Shown here piece after piece: positions 20,171-32,407 of a stretch of DNA of 64,000 nt. Below the pieces are notes generated by a model. That model was not told where the DNA came from and searched no databases. It saw nothing but the letters and a program-made list of their open reading frames with translations. Positions within the stretch are counted from its first letter, which is position 1. Every line of letters starts with the position of its first letter. Both the position numbers and the translations under genes were made by a program. The DNA comes from Plotosus lineatus (taxonomy: Eukaryota; Chordata; Actinopteri; Siluriformes; Plotosidae), in the NCBI GenBank assembly GCA_024760905.1, contig CM045733.1, positions 29,270,001 to 29,334,000 of the forward strand, given 5' to 3'.

Positions 20171-20515
20171 CACAGGACAGTGTTGCAGTGGTTAGTAAAT
20201 CCACCTCACAGCAAGAATGTTCTGGTTTTGACTCCTGGGCTGGGGTGTTTACGTATGTATGTTCACCCCATGATTGCGTGGGTTTCCTCTGGGTACTCTG
20301 GTTTCCTCTCACAATCCAAAAATATTCACAGAAGGTTAGTTGGCCATTCCAAATCACTCTTTCATGTGAGTGATACTATGAATGGTTGTATGTGAGCTGA
20401 CCATGCAGTGCTGGAGCTATTCAGGGTGTACCCTGCCTTTGTCAAGAGTTGGCTGAGATCAGCACCAGCCTCCGAACAACCCTCATTAGGAGGAAAAGTC
20501 TAAGAGAATGAATGA
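20171..20515 (+). mobile_element. SINE-2 (tRNA-derived head, widespread fish type)
   Basis: The head gcagtggttagtaaatccac and ggttttgactcctgggc are decayed A and B boxes. The body has gtgggtttcctctgggtact and tcacaatccaaaaatattc. The tail has ttcagggtgtaccctgcctt and cctcattaggaggaaaagtc, ending in gaatgaatg. The tail type resembles the L tail of SINE-1. Other copies lie at 22145, 32190, 32695, 35490, 46290 and 48095. Confidence 0.78.
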
Positions 20516-20526
20516 AAAAACAATTA

Positions 20527-20527
20527 A

Positions 20528-20581
<54 letters not shown>

Positions 20582-20606
20582 TATAATAATAATAATAAAA
20601 AAAAAA
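20527..20606. repeat. (ATT)n/(AAT)n microsatellite
   Basis: About 17 ATT units, then AAT units and a poly-A stretch. Confidence 0.95.
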
Positions 20607-20662
20607 AGTAATTCTTATGTGGAACCCTTGGGAAATATAACCGCCTACCCCTAATATAGAGC

Positions 20663-20974
20663 TGTGGGGCTGGTGGTGTAATGTATAGGGTGCTGGGCTC
20701 ATGATCAAGAGGTTGTGAGTTCAAATCCCAGCTTGGCCCCCACTGTGCGAAGACCCTGAGGTAAGGTCTTAACCACAAGTGTGCCTCTGTTCACCCAGCA
20801 GGATAAATGGTGATAAACTGGTGATGGGTACCAGTAAAAATATATTGGGAAAGTTACCTGCCGATGGACTAGTGTCCCATCCAAGTGGAGTTGAACTCCT
20901 GGTCACTTCACACTATAGAAACCGGGGATAAGCACCAGCCTGATGAACTACTAGCCTCAGGTGTTAATGAAAAG
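20663..20974 (+). mobile_element. SINE-3, tRNA-Met-like head, 13-bp target-site duplication
   Basis: The perfect repeat cctaatatagagc at 20650-20662 and 20975-20987 delimits a 312-base element. Its head has an A-box-like tggtgtaatgt, an anticodon-like region ctgggctcatgatc resembling tRNA-Met (CAT), and the B box agttcaaatcc (20718-20728). The body is unrelated to SINE-1 and SINE-2. It is the only copy in the window. Confidence 0.82.
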
Positions 20975-20987
20975 CCTAATATAGAGC

Positions 20988-22144
20988 CAATGAGGAAATG
21001 TTTGTTTTGTTATGTTTGATTTTTTTTTAAATTTATTGTTATTGCTTGCTGTATGAAGAGAATTGGTATTTAAAACAACGAAGCTTCTGTAAATAGTATA
21101 AGCATAGTATAATCCATTTTAAATGTAATTTTTACTTATTTTGTTAATTGTATTATTTACTGTGTGACTGGGTTGCGGACACACACATGTGAAAAAAAAG
21201 CCCTGTTACCCCTGTTGCAAGATCACTATCAATATCAAAAATGTGAAAATAATCATTCTGAGCTGAGTTAAAACTAAATCCGGTCTGGAATAAGAAGGGT
21301 AAACATGCATGGTGATGCATCCAATTACACTTTGTAATTATATAATATAATTCATTATAATAAAATTATCAATTAAATCAATTATATAAAAAATTAACAA
21401 TTGTAAAAATATGACAACAAAGTTCAAGTGAAGTGAAGTGACAACTGCACTGGCATCAACAAATTCTGTGATGGATTTTCTACAATATTACATTACCCTT
21501 TTTTTCAATTCAAAGTGATTAATGTTTCGTCTTTGGCTTTCATTCGTCATGCTTAGTGTGCTTATATTTATAGGGTTTTCTCAACAACATGAATAAAAAT
21601 GATTTTTATTGTGAAATGCCTGCCAGCATTGCTTTTAAATAACTGAACAACTACACTAGTGATAGAACAGCAGGAAGGAATGACAAAGAAGAGTGTTTCC
21701 ACAATGCTTCATTTTTTACACAGTCCATTTCTTGGAGCATGTGATTGTGCTATGTATGTACAAGCTACATTGATTAGCGTAGTATTGTATTCCAACATTG
21801 CTGAAGGAGAGTAAACATTTTAAATTTTAAAGAAAGATTTCCAGTCCTGACTTTTAATTAGCTACTTTTGCAACAGCTTTTACAACAGTAGAGCTCAGAT
21901 TTCTGAAAAGCACTTATAATAATACAATGTCCTCAACTGTAGACAGGCAATGGGATACGTGCAAAAAACGGGCAAATGGTGGGCACAAATAATGTGAGTT
22001 ACATTAAATGTAATGAAGGAAGAGAGTACAATGCAAACTAGATTTATGCCTGTGCAATTTGGTTGTGGGAGTTGACAGGGGAAAATGATTTGATGAAATA
22101 CAATAATATTACTATTGTGATAAATTATATACTCATTCACTCAC
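20988..22144. other. Long AT-rich non-coding stretch
   Basis: No repeat family, gene or strong motif recognised over about 1.1 kb. ORFs up to 81 codons here look random. Confidence 0.4.
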
Positions 22145-22385
22145 ACACTGTGTGAAGGCGGGATACCCCTGAGCAGTTTGCCAGAACGGGCCAACACATA
22201 CGCAGCCATTCACACTCACATTTACACCAATGTGGAACCATTAGCTAGCCTGTCTTTTGACTGTGGAAGTAAACCAGAATACCCGGATGAGAAACAGGCA
22301 AGCATGGGAGAGCAAGCAAATACCACACAGAAACAACCAAGCCTAAGATTGAAACCCAGGCCATGGCGCTGTGATAAATTTATTT
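22145..22385 (-). mobile_element. SINE-2, partial
   Basis: Minus-strand matches to the SINE-2 body (cattcacactcacatttaca, gactgtggaagtaaaccaga, gaaacccaggccatggcgct). Confidence 0.7.
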
Positions 22386-22520
22386 TCTGAGATATCATGG
22401 ATATTGTGATGTCTTTAAAATTTTACAAAAATATTCAATTCTCTCACCACCCCAACCCCCGCACCCCCACATATATACATATTAAATATGTGTGTGTGTT
22501 GTGGGGGGTGGGGGGGTGGG

Positions 22521-22855
22521 GGGGCAGTGGTGGTCTAGTGGTAGAGGGTGCAGGATCACTGATCCTAAGGTAGGGGTTCGAGTCCCCACAAGGTTGTCAC
22601 TGTCCCCCCCAGTGCATCTAACTGGGTGATCAAAGGCGGACCATGTCTCTCACTGTCTATGGTGAGAGGCATGTAAAAGAAACATTGCTGACTTTCGTAA
22701 AGAGTAGCTGCAAAGCTGTCAGTGTGTTTCTGTCCCTTGCTAAAGGGTTGTGACAGGAAGGGCATCCGACGTAAAAACCTATGCCAAATCAAACGTGCGA
22801 ATCAGATGACTCGCTGTGGCGACCCCTGAGAAAGGGAAAAAGCTAAATGAAAGAA
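22521..22855 (+). mobile_element. SINE-1, full length, R tail
   Basis: Head ggcagtggtggtctagtggt and B box ggttcgagtcc, shared middle, then R tail ggaagggcatccgacgtaaa and ctcgctgtggcgacccctga. It is flanked by TG-rich sequence on both sides, so the target duplication is ambiguous. Confidence 0.9.
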
Positions 22856-22863
22856 AGGAAATA

Positions 22864-22865
<2 letters not shown>

Positions 22866-22901
<36 letters not shown>

Positions 22902-22902
22902 A
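22866..22902. repeat. (TG)n(TA)n microsatellite
   Basis: Short compound dinucleotide array. Confidence 0.93.
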
Positions 22903-22906
22903 AATA

Positions 22907-23076
22907 TAGCTCCCTCCCACTGTCTATTATGGAACTGAATCTATCATGATGCTTTTCGTGTAAAGGACAGAGTTACTGTTGTTTTATGCTTTATTTCTTG
23001 ACTCAGGCTTTTAACCTTCCATAAACATTTGTAAGATAATAACTCTGCTAAGAAGACATGGTCAACACACGTGGGT

Positions 23077-23128
<52 letters not shown>

Positions 23129-23395
23129 GCGCGTGCATGTTATTTCCGGTGCGAGTGAGAAGAAGAAACGAGCTCGAGTGATATCACAAAAGAATATGGC
23201 CAAACCCGTCTACCATCGGTACGATATTGAAGCAGAAGGAGGTTTTAAAAGGTATGCTTTTATCATTTTTATAGGGTTTATGGGAGCTTTGGAACAAATC
23301 ATGCATTTAACATGTAAAATGCGGTTCAATTTACCAAAGATGCAGGTTACGAAAAAGGCTCTGGAACGGATTAATTTCGTAAAGTGAGGTACCAC

Positions 23396-23396
<1 letters not shown>
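22907..23396 (+). mobile_element. Pogo-type MITE family c, left-truncated, with internal (CA)n
   Basis: Matches the right two-thirds of the element at 53911-54728: cttgactcaggcttttaacc, gtaagataataactctgcta, gtgagaagaagaaacgagct and gctctggaacggattaattt, ending in an inverted repeat gtgaggtaccacta. An (AC)n tract (23079-23126) sits at the same internal place as in the other copy. Confidence 0.78.
23079..23126. repeat. (CA)n microsatellite inside MITE family c
   Basis: About 24 CA units following 'gtcaacacacgtgggtg', then gcgcgcg. Confidence 0.97.

Positions 23397-23399
<3 letters not shown>

Positions 23400-23450
<51 letters not shown>
23400..23450. repeat. (CA)n microsatellite
   Basis: About 25 AC units between MITE family c and the mariner-like element. 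Confidence 0.97.
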
Positions 23451-23453
<3 letters not shown>

Positions 23454-24002
23454 GAGACCCAAAAGAACGGGAATTTTTGAAGTGTAAATTGGCAGACATG
23501 ACCAAGTGGCAACACTGCGAGACAGTGACCTTGAGCAAGTAAACACACTGCCATTTTAGTAACCATGGATCAGTGGAACGGGCAACAACATGCGTCAGCC
23601 ATAAAAATGTTTTATAAAAACGGTAATAGTTTGACAGCCGCACAGAGGGAATTCCAATGGTTTTTCAACTTAGCCCCACAAAAAAAAAAAAAAAAAAATC
23701 ACAATGACGACCTATCTCATGTACAAGAACTCTGGATGAGTTAAAATAGAGAATTCATGATGAAATTCACAGTATCCTAGCTGAGTTGTTGCAATGGTCA
23801 ATGAGGAATCTCAATAACAAATTTCAGGAATGCTTTTGTACAGGAGGATGCCATATACAGGAATTTTTTTTTAAATGAAAATTTCATTATTGTTTCTTGA
23901 ATGGTATGTTTTAAGGTTTAAATTACTCTGAATAAAATATTTTCCTCCATCACTCTTGGTTTTATTAGATTGTTAAAACGTTCCCGTTCTTTGTGTCACT
24001 CT
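23451..24002 (+). mobile_element. Mariner-like DNA transposon, internally deleted
   Basis: The left end agggagacccaaaagaacgg is matched inverted at the right end (ccgttctttgtgtcactct): GAACGGGAA lies near both termini. Inside, ATG at 23565 opens MDQWNGQQHASAIKMFYKNG, then SLTAAQREFQ, an N-terminal HTH resembling insect-type mariner/DUF4817 proteins, lost after about 38 codons at an A tract. Superfamily placement is from memory and tentative. Confidence 0.55.
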
Positions 24003-24333
24003 AGTGGTACCTTGACTTACGGGTGTCATTCATAACAAATTTTCCATGATACAAGCTTCAATCCCACCAAAAATCTGACCCATCCAACAAGCAAAATTTT
24101 GATTTACAAACTCTGCTGGGGAAATGGCTTTCCCGAGCCAATTAGCCTTGTATTCTTCTACGTGTATTCCTCCACGCTTCGAGAATGCCTTGTGCAGTGC
24201 TTCTCAATTATTTTCTGTGATGCCCCCTATTGGAAGAAAAACAACACACCCCTCCCCCCATGCCGACTATAAATAGTGTTTAATGCACTTCATCTCGTTT
24301 GCTCGGTGCTTGTGTTCCCTATGGTGTAGGCCC

Positions 24334-25026
24334 TAGTGGTTTTCAAAGTGGGCGGTACCGCGATGTAAACTTTCGAAGGGGCGCTGGTGAGTATACAATC
24401 AGATAGGGCGTTGAAATTGTGAAGGGGCATTGGAGCAGTTACAGTAAAATGTGACGTCGGTGTGATCGATCCGTTCACTGCACCCAGCACAGAGGTGCCA
24501 ACCCATCTAGAAGAGGAACTTGTAAGTTTGAGAAATGACGAGGATCTGAAACCAAAGTTCAAAACCTCTTACCAAGCCTTTTGGATTCAAACAGCTACCC
24601 AAACCTGTGGAAAGACATCAAGTTGTTTTTCATTGCTTTTCCGACTGCCTGCCTGGTTGAGAGGGGATTCAGCGCTGCGTCAAGGCTCCTCACTAAACAA
24701 AGAAACGAACTCAACATAACAGAGAGTGGTGATCTGAGACTGCTCCTGACAAACCTTCATCCTGATGTTGACAGTTTGCATCTCATTGAGCAGGGTAGTT
24801 GTTAATGATTACTCGTTAAGTTTTACAATTTATTTAATGTTCAGTTCAAGGTGTTTGTGATTAAAAAATAAATGTTAACCATTTTTGTTCGTTAAAATGT
24901 TTTTTTAATACTCTTTAAACTGTTTGTGATTGAAGAATCAATCAATGTTTATGACATTTAACAGTACCGTTGTTCTGGCGTTCGTTGGGGGGGGGGTGCT
25001 GGCAAAAAAAAGTTTGAAAACCACTG
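24334..25026 (+). mobile_element. hAT deletion derivative, copy 2
   Basis: Same element as 10718-11486: ends tagtggttttcaaagtgggc and aagtttgaaaaccactg. Flanking sequences gtgtaggcc and gtgtaggg are an imperfect 8-base duplication. Confidence 0.85.
24462..24805 (+). pseudogene. hAT transposase C-terminal region, frameshifted
   Basis: Frame one gives STEVPTHLEEELVSLRNDED and KPKFKTSYQAFW. After one shift, frame two gives NLWKDIKLFFIAFP and LVERGFSAASRLLTKQRNEL NITESGDLRLLL-type sequence: the hATC dimerisation block (the Leu-Val-Glu-Arg-Gly-Phe-Ser motif is diagnostic). Only one shift separates the two parts, so this copy is better preserved than the one at 10921. The catalytic core is absent. 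Confidence 0.82.
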
Positions 25027-25076
25027 GTGTAGGGAAAGTGAGAGCGCCACTACCACCTAATTTAATTGCATAACCT

Positions 25077-25159
25077 CTACAGTAGGTGGCAGTGGCACTC
25101 TCCCTGTGTTCCCTACACCATAAGGAACACAGTGAGAGCGCCACTGCCACCTACTGTAG
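25077..25159. repeat. 36-bp inverted repeat (hairpin), 11-nt loop
   Basis: Arms 25077-25112 and 25124-25159 are reverse complements with two mismatches (ctacagtaggtggcagtggc ... gccactgccacctactgtag). A third partial arm (agagcgccactaccacct) lies just upstream at 25042-25059. Confidence 0.9.
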
Positions 25160-25727
25160 TGGATGCGCAATTACACTTAATTCTAGTACAATCTGGCAAA
25201 AAAAGCATGTTCCCCAGGGTGATACACGCCCACCCCTGCATCACACTGTGCCCCTATTTAAAAACTACTGGATTTGTGAGAGCTCACCACGAGCCTTTCC
25301 TCGCTGGCATTGGTAGTGTGCACATGCACAAAATGCTCCTCCTCCTCTGTTATGCACCACCTCATGCCTGCCCACGTGACATATTCGCACCCCCATGACA
25401 TCTTTTCTGCAGTCAATGATCGGAAGGGTTAGTTGACTTATTGTTTATTCTTGTTTCATTATTAATTATTATCAATGTTAATGTACACGTATTATTAGTA
25501 GTAGAAGTACTGGTAGTATTAAATATCTATTGTTTTACATGTTTATCTTTAATATATTACATCGAATTTACATGTTTGTGTCAGGTTATAGGAGTTAGGG
25601 AGTTGGTTGAATTAATTGGTTTTCTATTATTTTCTATGGTGATTTTTGTTTTATTTAACGAACATTTTGATTTATGAGCTGGACCTCGAAACATATTAAT
25701 TTCCGAAATCAAGGGGCCTACAGTGGG

Positions 25728-26300
25728 ATTTAACAGACTTAATCCACTTCATAATATCACCACTGTAACATCACAGTTATACAAATAATCAATAATATAC
25801 AAAAGCACAATATATAACATTGGCATTGCAGAGAATCTGAAGATTATATAACTGTTACAGTAGTTTATATTTGTGGAAGCTGACTTTATATTGGCACTCA
25901 GCCAAATAACATAAACGTGAACCTTACCTTTTCGATCTCTCCTTATGATGTCTAGCTTGTCCACCTTGAAAACGGATTTTAAGAATGTCCGACACTAAAT
26001 TAATTTCTCCTCCTTCATCAGCTGTTGTGTAAAAAATTCTAATTTAAATGTATCACGTGCAGATTACTACTGACTAGTCATCTAATTTTTTTCTGACCAG
26101 CCAATCAGAGGACGGAAAAATGCTGACACTGCTGTCGGCCTCCAGTAAGGGGAATCTAAAATTTGATTGGTTAAAGCCCCATTGCTAAAATAGCTTAGAC
26201 GGCATTGGCCAGCACTTCTGATTTTGAAGGCATTGGGCAGATAAGATTGACATGGTAGCACATACAAGCTGAAACCTGATTGGACAAAAAACAAAATGAA
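25728..26300 (-). repeat. Unclassified interspersed repeat (relative at 51300-51840)
   Basis: On minus it shares several blocks with 51300-51840 on plus: the (g)gaggaattaa...gtgt(t)gg block, 'aatcc(g/a)ttttcaaggtgga', 'tagacatca', and 'ttgattg' near the rcctctgattggytggtcag block. No protein domain was recognised. Both ends are unclear. Confidence 0.5.
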
Positions 26301-26389
26301 CATCCACATACACTTACAGCGAAGCAACCAGGAAACATGATTCAAAGCGAAGAGAATAGACTGTAGACTGGTGGGAATAAATGAATACA

Positions 26390-26390
<1 letters not shown>

Positions 26391-26475
<85 letters not shown>
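26391..26475. repeat. (TG)n(TA)n microsatellite
   Basis: Ten TG units, then about 33 TA units, ending at the left end of a pogo element. Confidence 0.97.
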
Positions 26476-26476
<1 letters not shown>

Positions 26477-26479
<3 letters not shown>

Positions 26480-27245
26480 TAAAACCTCCGCTGACGAACG
26501 CTTAGGATCACAAACTTTTCGCCTCAAGAACATTCAATTTGTGAGCATATAGTCTCTGCTGACGAACTAGTTTTCGGCGGACGAATCAAACCACGCGGTC
26601 GAACAGCGCCACGGTGGCGGCCACGAGAAGCTGACGCACGCTCACGGCGTCACAGTTCGTCACCCCCTTTCTTTGAATGCGGAAGTGGTTTGTGTTTGCT
26701 AGACATTTTGGACCATATTGAGTGTACTTTTGCTATTATGGGACTGAAAAAGACCCCACCACTGGCGGAGATCATTGAAAAACACGAACGAGGTGTGCGT
26801 TTGTGTGACTCAGCGTCCCAGTACCAGTACGCTAAGTCTACCATTGCTCCCATCCTTAAGAACAAGGAAGCTATTAAGGGTGCGTGTGTGGCTAAGGGGG
26901 TTTCCAAACAGTAGGCGTTTCCAAACACTCCTTCCAAACAGTAAGTCCCTCCCTCCCTCCTCCTCCCACTCCATTCCATCAAGCCATCAACTACCATCAC
27001 AAAGGTAAATAAAACGACTTTATTATACAGTACAGTTTATTTCTTTAATTACAATACAAGAGCACATTTATTATACATAATATTTTTGTGTAGTTTTAAG
27101 GCTTATTTAGTAGAAAAGTATGTTTTATGGGGACCTGGGAACGGATTATTCTCATTTTAATGGTTTCTTATGGGAAATAAATGTTCGGAAGACCGCCTCA
27201 CACACACTTTCAGGGAACCAATTATGTTCGTGAGCTGAGGTATCA

Positions 27246-27248
<3 letters not shown>
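26477..27248 (+). mobile_element. Pogo/Tigger-like transposon, copy 2
   Basis: Ends CAGTAAAACCTCCGCTGACG and (inverse) CAGTGATACCTCAGCTCACG, bounded by TA at each side. It sits inside a TA microsatellite: (TA)33 on the left and about (TA)38 on the right. Near-identical in layout to copy 1 at 18410. Confidence 0.88.
26738..26914 (+). CDS. Short CENP-B-type HTH ORF of pogo element (58 aa)
   Basis: Same ORF as at 18672-18848, open for the same length, with 4 of 58 residues different: P3L, Q9L, D52A and D54G relative to copy 1. The core EIIEKHERGVRLCDSASQYQ and KSTIAPILKNKEAIKG is identical. No catalytic domain follows. It may simply be the shared ancestral ORF. Confidence 0.52.
   Translation: MGLKKTPPLAEIIEKHERGVRLCDSASQYQYAKSTIAPILKNKEAIKGACVAKGVSKQ

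Positions 27249-27325
<77 letters not shown>
27249..27325. repeat. (TA)n microsatellite
   Basis: About 38 TA units to the right of pogo copy 2. Confidence 0.97.
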
Positions 27326-27328
<3 letters not shown>

Positions 27329-27334
27329 AAATAT

Positions 27335-27480
27335 ACCAGCTTTTTCCCTTTTTTAGGGGTCACCACGGTGAATCATCTGATTTGCACATTTGATATACAG
27401 TATATATATTATATGGCCTGGAGAGCTGTCCAGGGTGTACTATGCCCTCGCCTGGAGTTGGCTGGGATGGGCCCAGCCCC
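27335..27480. mobile_element. SINE-1 tail fragments: R (minus), then L (plus)
   Basis: 27335-27395 is a minus R-tail piece (agctttttccctttttta, atcatctgatttgcacattt). 27410-27480 is a plus L-tail piece (gtccagggtgtactatgccc, gagttggctgggatgggc). Confidence 0.75.
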
Positions 27481-27917
27481 TAACACAGATTCAGAGAATC
27501 ACGATAAAATATTTTATAACCCCACAATTAAAAGCACACCCACCCCAAAATATCCTACCCACCCCATAATTAAAACTGCCATGGTTGCACAGTTATCATG
27601 AAACATGTCACAGAATGACCCAGAAGTAGATTTTGCAGTCAAATGATGTTGATATAAGAATGTACACATTTATCATCTTCATCCTGCCAATAAATTTCAG
27701 TTTTTGGATGTTTACATGTTGTTTCATGATGCAATCAAATTATACTTTCTACTGTAATGAATGATAATTAAAGTTCTACTACTATAAATATTAGTACTAC
27801 TATGACTAGTATAATTACTGACAATAGCAACAACAATAATAACAACGACAACAATAAATAATAACTTTCTTCGCTTCACTGTACAATTGTTCTCACTTTT
27901 GGATATTTTCTTCTCTC
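27481..27917. other. Non-coding stretch
   Basis: AT-rich, no repeat or gene recognised. Confidence 0.4.
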
Positions 27918-27944
27918 CAAACACACACACACACACACACACAG

Positions 27945-27974
<30 letters not shown>
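27918..27974. repeat. (AC)n microsatellite
   Basis: AC units with one AG interruption. Confidence 0.96.
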
Positions 27975-27977
<3 letters not shown>

Positions 27978-28296
27978 CAAACAAACACAGCCAAACATCC
28001 TTATCTCATCCTTCCATTCAGTCAGTAGCAGCTACCTGAACTCGTGTGACCAACACTTGATATTGTCTTACCTTGACAGCTCAGTCTGGCACACACTCGT
28101 ACTCTTACATGCAGGCGCACACTCGTCTGGTACGAAAGTATGGAATACAGTGGAATGCCCCCATTTTGGGCTTTTGTCTATGAGCAGGTGTCCATTTAAT
28201 CCCTGTCTGTGTCCATGTGTCCAATGATAAAAAAATAAATCATCAGACTTCACAGTTTTATACACAAATACTCAGAATGGTTGCACTTACTCCAAC

Positions 28297-28299
<3 letters not shown>
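27975..28299. other. Non-coding stretch
   Basis: No recognised repeat. Moderate complexity. Confidence 0.4.

Positions 28300-28366
<67 letters not shown>
28300..28366. repeat. (CA)n microsatellite
   Basis: About 33 CA units. Confidence 0.98.
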
Positions 28367-29776
<1,410 letters not shown>

Positions 29777-29782
29777 TATTAC

Positions 29783-31080
29783 AGTTGTGTTCAAAATGAT
29801 TGCAGTGTGTTTAAAAGGTGAATAAAGCTCAAAATCTGTATAAGAGCTTTTATTTTCATACACACAAATGCATTGGGAACACGACACATTCTATTCCAGT
29901 TCAAAACATGAAGAAAAATACTGTATATCAAATTTGTGTTATCCCTTTAAAGAAATTGAAGGAAAAAAATACAATATTAAACCATTCAGAAAAATAGAAG
30001 TGTCTGATTCTTCTTTACAAACTCAAACATTCACTGCTGAAACTCAAATACTGTGGTTTTACTTTTCTCTTAAAATCACTGAAGTAATATTTAGTTGTAT
30101 GGCCACTGTTTCTGAGAACTGCTGTGCATCTGTGTTGCATGGACTCGACCAACATCTGGCAGCTGTGAAGAGTCCATGATGATTGGACTATAATCTACAG
30201 TTCTTGATTTTAGCTCAGAAACTGAATTTATGTCACCCGATCAAGTTTTCGACTGGATTAGGATGCTCTTCAGCATAGAGGAACCTCTTCAAATATTCTG
30301 ATGTATTCAAACTGATCCATGATCCCGGCCCGACGCCGTAGTATGAGAAACAGTCCCAAATCATGATGCTTGTACTACCAGTGTACTGTGGCTTGACTTC
30401 AGTGTTCGGAGCTCATCCCGGGGGTCGCTCGACCCAAAACGATCAATCTTACTTTCATCAGTTCACAAAATGTTGTACCAACTGTTCAAATAATCATCAC
30501 ATGTACTTTTTCAACAGTGGGACTTTACCGGGTCTTCTTGCTGATAGCTTGGCTTCACATTGTAACAAGCTTCACATCTTCTAATTGTAACAGGACTCAC
30601 AGGTAACTTTTGACCTTCTTTGATCTTCCTGGAACTGACTGTTGGCGGAGTCCTTGAAATTTTGGCTCCACTTTGATTCATTCGAATGGTAGTTTTTCAC
30701 TTTCTTCCATGTCTTTCAGATTTCAGTTGCCATTTTAAAGCATTTGTGATCATTTTAGCTGAGCAGCTTCTCATTTTCTGCACTTCTTTATATGTTTTCA
30801 CCTCTCCAATCAACTTTTTAATCAAGGCATCCAGTTATGCTGTTCTTCTGAACAGTGTCAGGAATGACCCATTTTCCTCAGAATTTCAGAGAGAAATGCT
30901 CTATAACCAGCATCTACAACACTTGCTGCCTTCCTGCCTTAAATAAGGGTAGTAATTTGCATCTGTTTTTCAAAGAATGAATGGCATCACTAATTGAACC
31001 CCCTCATTGTTTTCATTTTAAACACGCCCCTTTCAATTAGTGATTCAATTACACAGAATCAGCAGCATGAATGTCATGAC
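29783..31080 (-). mobile_element. Tc1-like DNA transposon, decayed
   Basis: The left end reads attacagttgtgttcaaaat followed by gattgcagtgtgtttaaaag, the terminal repeat of a Tc1-like family common in fish (from memory). On minus, decayed frames give KWQLKSERHGRKWKTTIRMN, ISRTPPTVSSRKIKEG and LPVSPVTIRRCE (HTH and linker). Further on, the catalytic region is present as broken sequence. The right terminal repeat is not obvious, so the boundary is approximate. Confidence 0.68.
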
Positions 31081-31155
31081 AGCTGGGTCTGTTGGATTGT
31101 AAGATTCTACTACACCTGCTTGTAAATTATTTGCCATGTAGCAATAGCATTTCTA

Positions 31156-31515
31156 CGGACAGTGGTGGCCAAGTTGTAAAGTTGCTGGATCACTGCTCCT
31201 AAGGTCTTGGGGGGGGGGGGTCAAGTCCCACTCACCACAGGTTGTCACTGCCCCCCCCCCCCCCCCCATTGCAGCTAACTGGGTTATCAAAGGCCGGCCA
31301 TGTCTCTCACTGTCTATAGTGTGAGGCATGCAAAAAGAACCATTGCTGACTTTCGACAAGAGTAGGCAGCAAAGCCGTCAGCGCGTTTCCGCCCTACGAT
31401 GGCCTGGCGAGCAGTCTGGGATGTACTCTGCCGTCGCCTAGAGTCAGCTGGGATGGGCGCCAGCCTCCCCGCAACCCTAATTAGGATTAAGCGGTTACAG
31501 AAAATTAACTGAAAA
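31156..31515 (+). mobile_element. SINE-1, full length, L tail
   Basis: Head acagtggtggccaagttgta, decayed B box interrupted by a G tract, shared middle, then gtttccgccctacgatggc and the L tail ccctaattaggattaagcgg ttacagaaaat. C and G homopolymers have expanded within it. A short repeat atttctac lies on both sides. Confidence 0.88.
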
Positions 31516-31579
31516 ATATAATTTCTACCAAAAATACTTGATTGATCAGGTTAGTCTGATTGCTATTATTTTGAAAACA

Positions 31580-31582
<3 letters not shown>

Positions 31583-31620
<38 letters not shown>

Positions 31621-31625
31621 ATGTG

Positions 31626-31711
<86 letters not shown>
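31583..31711. repeat. (GT)n(CT)n(GT)n compound microsatellite
   Basis: GT array, then CT array, then GT array. Confidence 0.97.
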
Positions 31712-31712
<1 letters not shown>

Positions 31713-32004
31713 TCAGTTAACTGGACAGTCATGAGGAAGAGCTTGGCAGTGTTCCAGTATTCTCAGTGCTTCTCGAACTGTACAAGCTTATTTGCAGGGA
31801 TTTATACATGTGTCTCCCTGTTTGAAATTTTGTATTGAAATTATAATTCCAGCCTACACTATAATGTATGGGCAACTGTATGATTACTTTTCATCAACTT
31901 CTCATTCCCAAATTAAAGATACTAATGCAATCATATTAAGTTCTTCTTTGTGTGCTCTTATGAATATGGGGATTTTGTTCATTGATTCGTAAGATGGAAT
32001 AATG
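31712..32004. other. Non-coding stretch
   Basis: No clear repeat or gene. May be decayed flank of the next element. Confidence 0.35.
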
Positions 32005-32182
32005 TTGAGGAAGATGTCAGTGCAAGTTGGTGTTCCAGTTTATTCCAATGGTCTTCAGTGGGATGGAGATAGTAGGACACCTAAATTCTTCAACTCCAGC
32101 TATCGTAAACCATATGCTAATGGAGTTTGCTTTGTAAACAGCTGCATTGTCATACTGGAACAAGTTTGTGTCTCTTAGTTCC
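32005..32182 (-). mobile_element. DNA-transposon fragment (antisense Tc1-type)
   Basis: The plus strand reads aagttggtgttccagtttat, aatggtcttcagtgggatgg, agctatcgtaaaccatatg and gcattgtcatactggaacaa, matching the antisense of transposase-coding repeats widespread in fish, recognised from memory. There is no intact frame. Confidence 0.5.
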
Positions 32183-32189
32183 ACTCATT

Positions 32190-32329
32190 CATTAATTTCA
32201 CTCACTTGCTGAAAAATGTATTCATATTAGGGGCACAGGGAGGCTGGAGCCTATCTCAGCAAACTTTGAAGGTAGGGTACACACTGGACCCTAGTACACC
32301 CTGAATATATCACAGTGACTCTCTCTCTG

Positions 32330-32407
<78 letters not shown>

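Larger units (their letters stand above)
24003..25727 (+). mobile_element. Pogo-type element family d, interrupted by hAT copy 2
   Basis: The left end agtggtaccttgacttacgg and the right end (aatcaaggggcctacagtg) are imperfect inverted repeats of the CAGTGGTACCTTGA type. The left 330 and right 650 bases are non-coding, rich in 'acgaac' and 'gagct' subterminal motifs. The hAT element at 24334-25026 and a hairpin at 25077-25159 lie inside. Boundaries are moderately certain. Confidence 0.55.

Noticed and set aside
20663..20740. tRNA-Met gene at 20663
   Set aside because: Imperfect cloverleaf and inside a 312-bp element with a 13-bp target duplication, so a SINE head.
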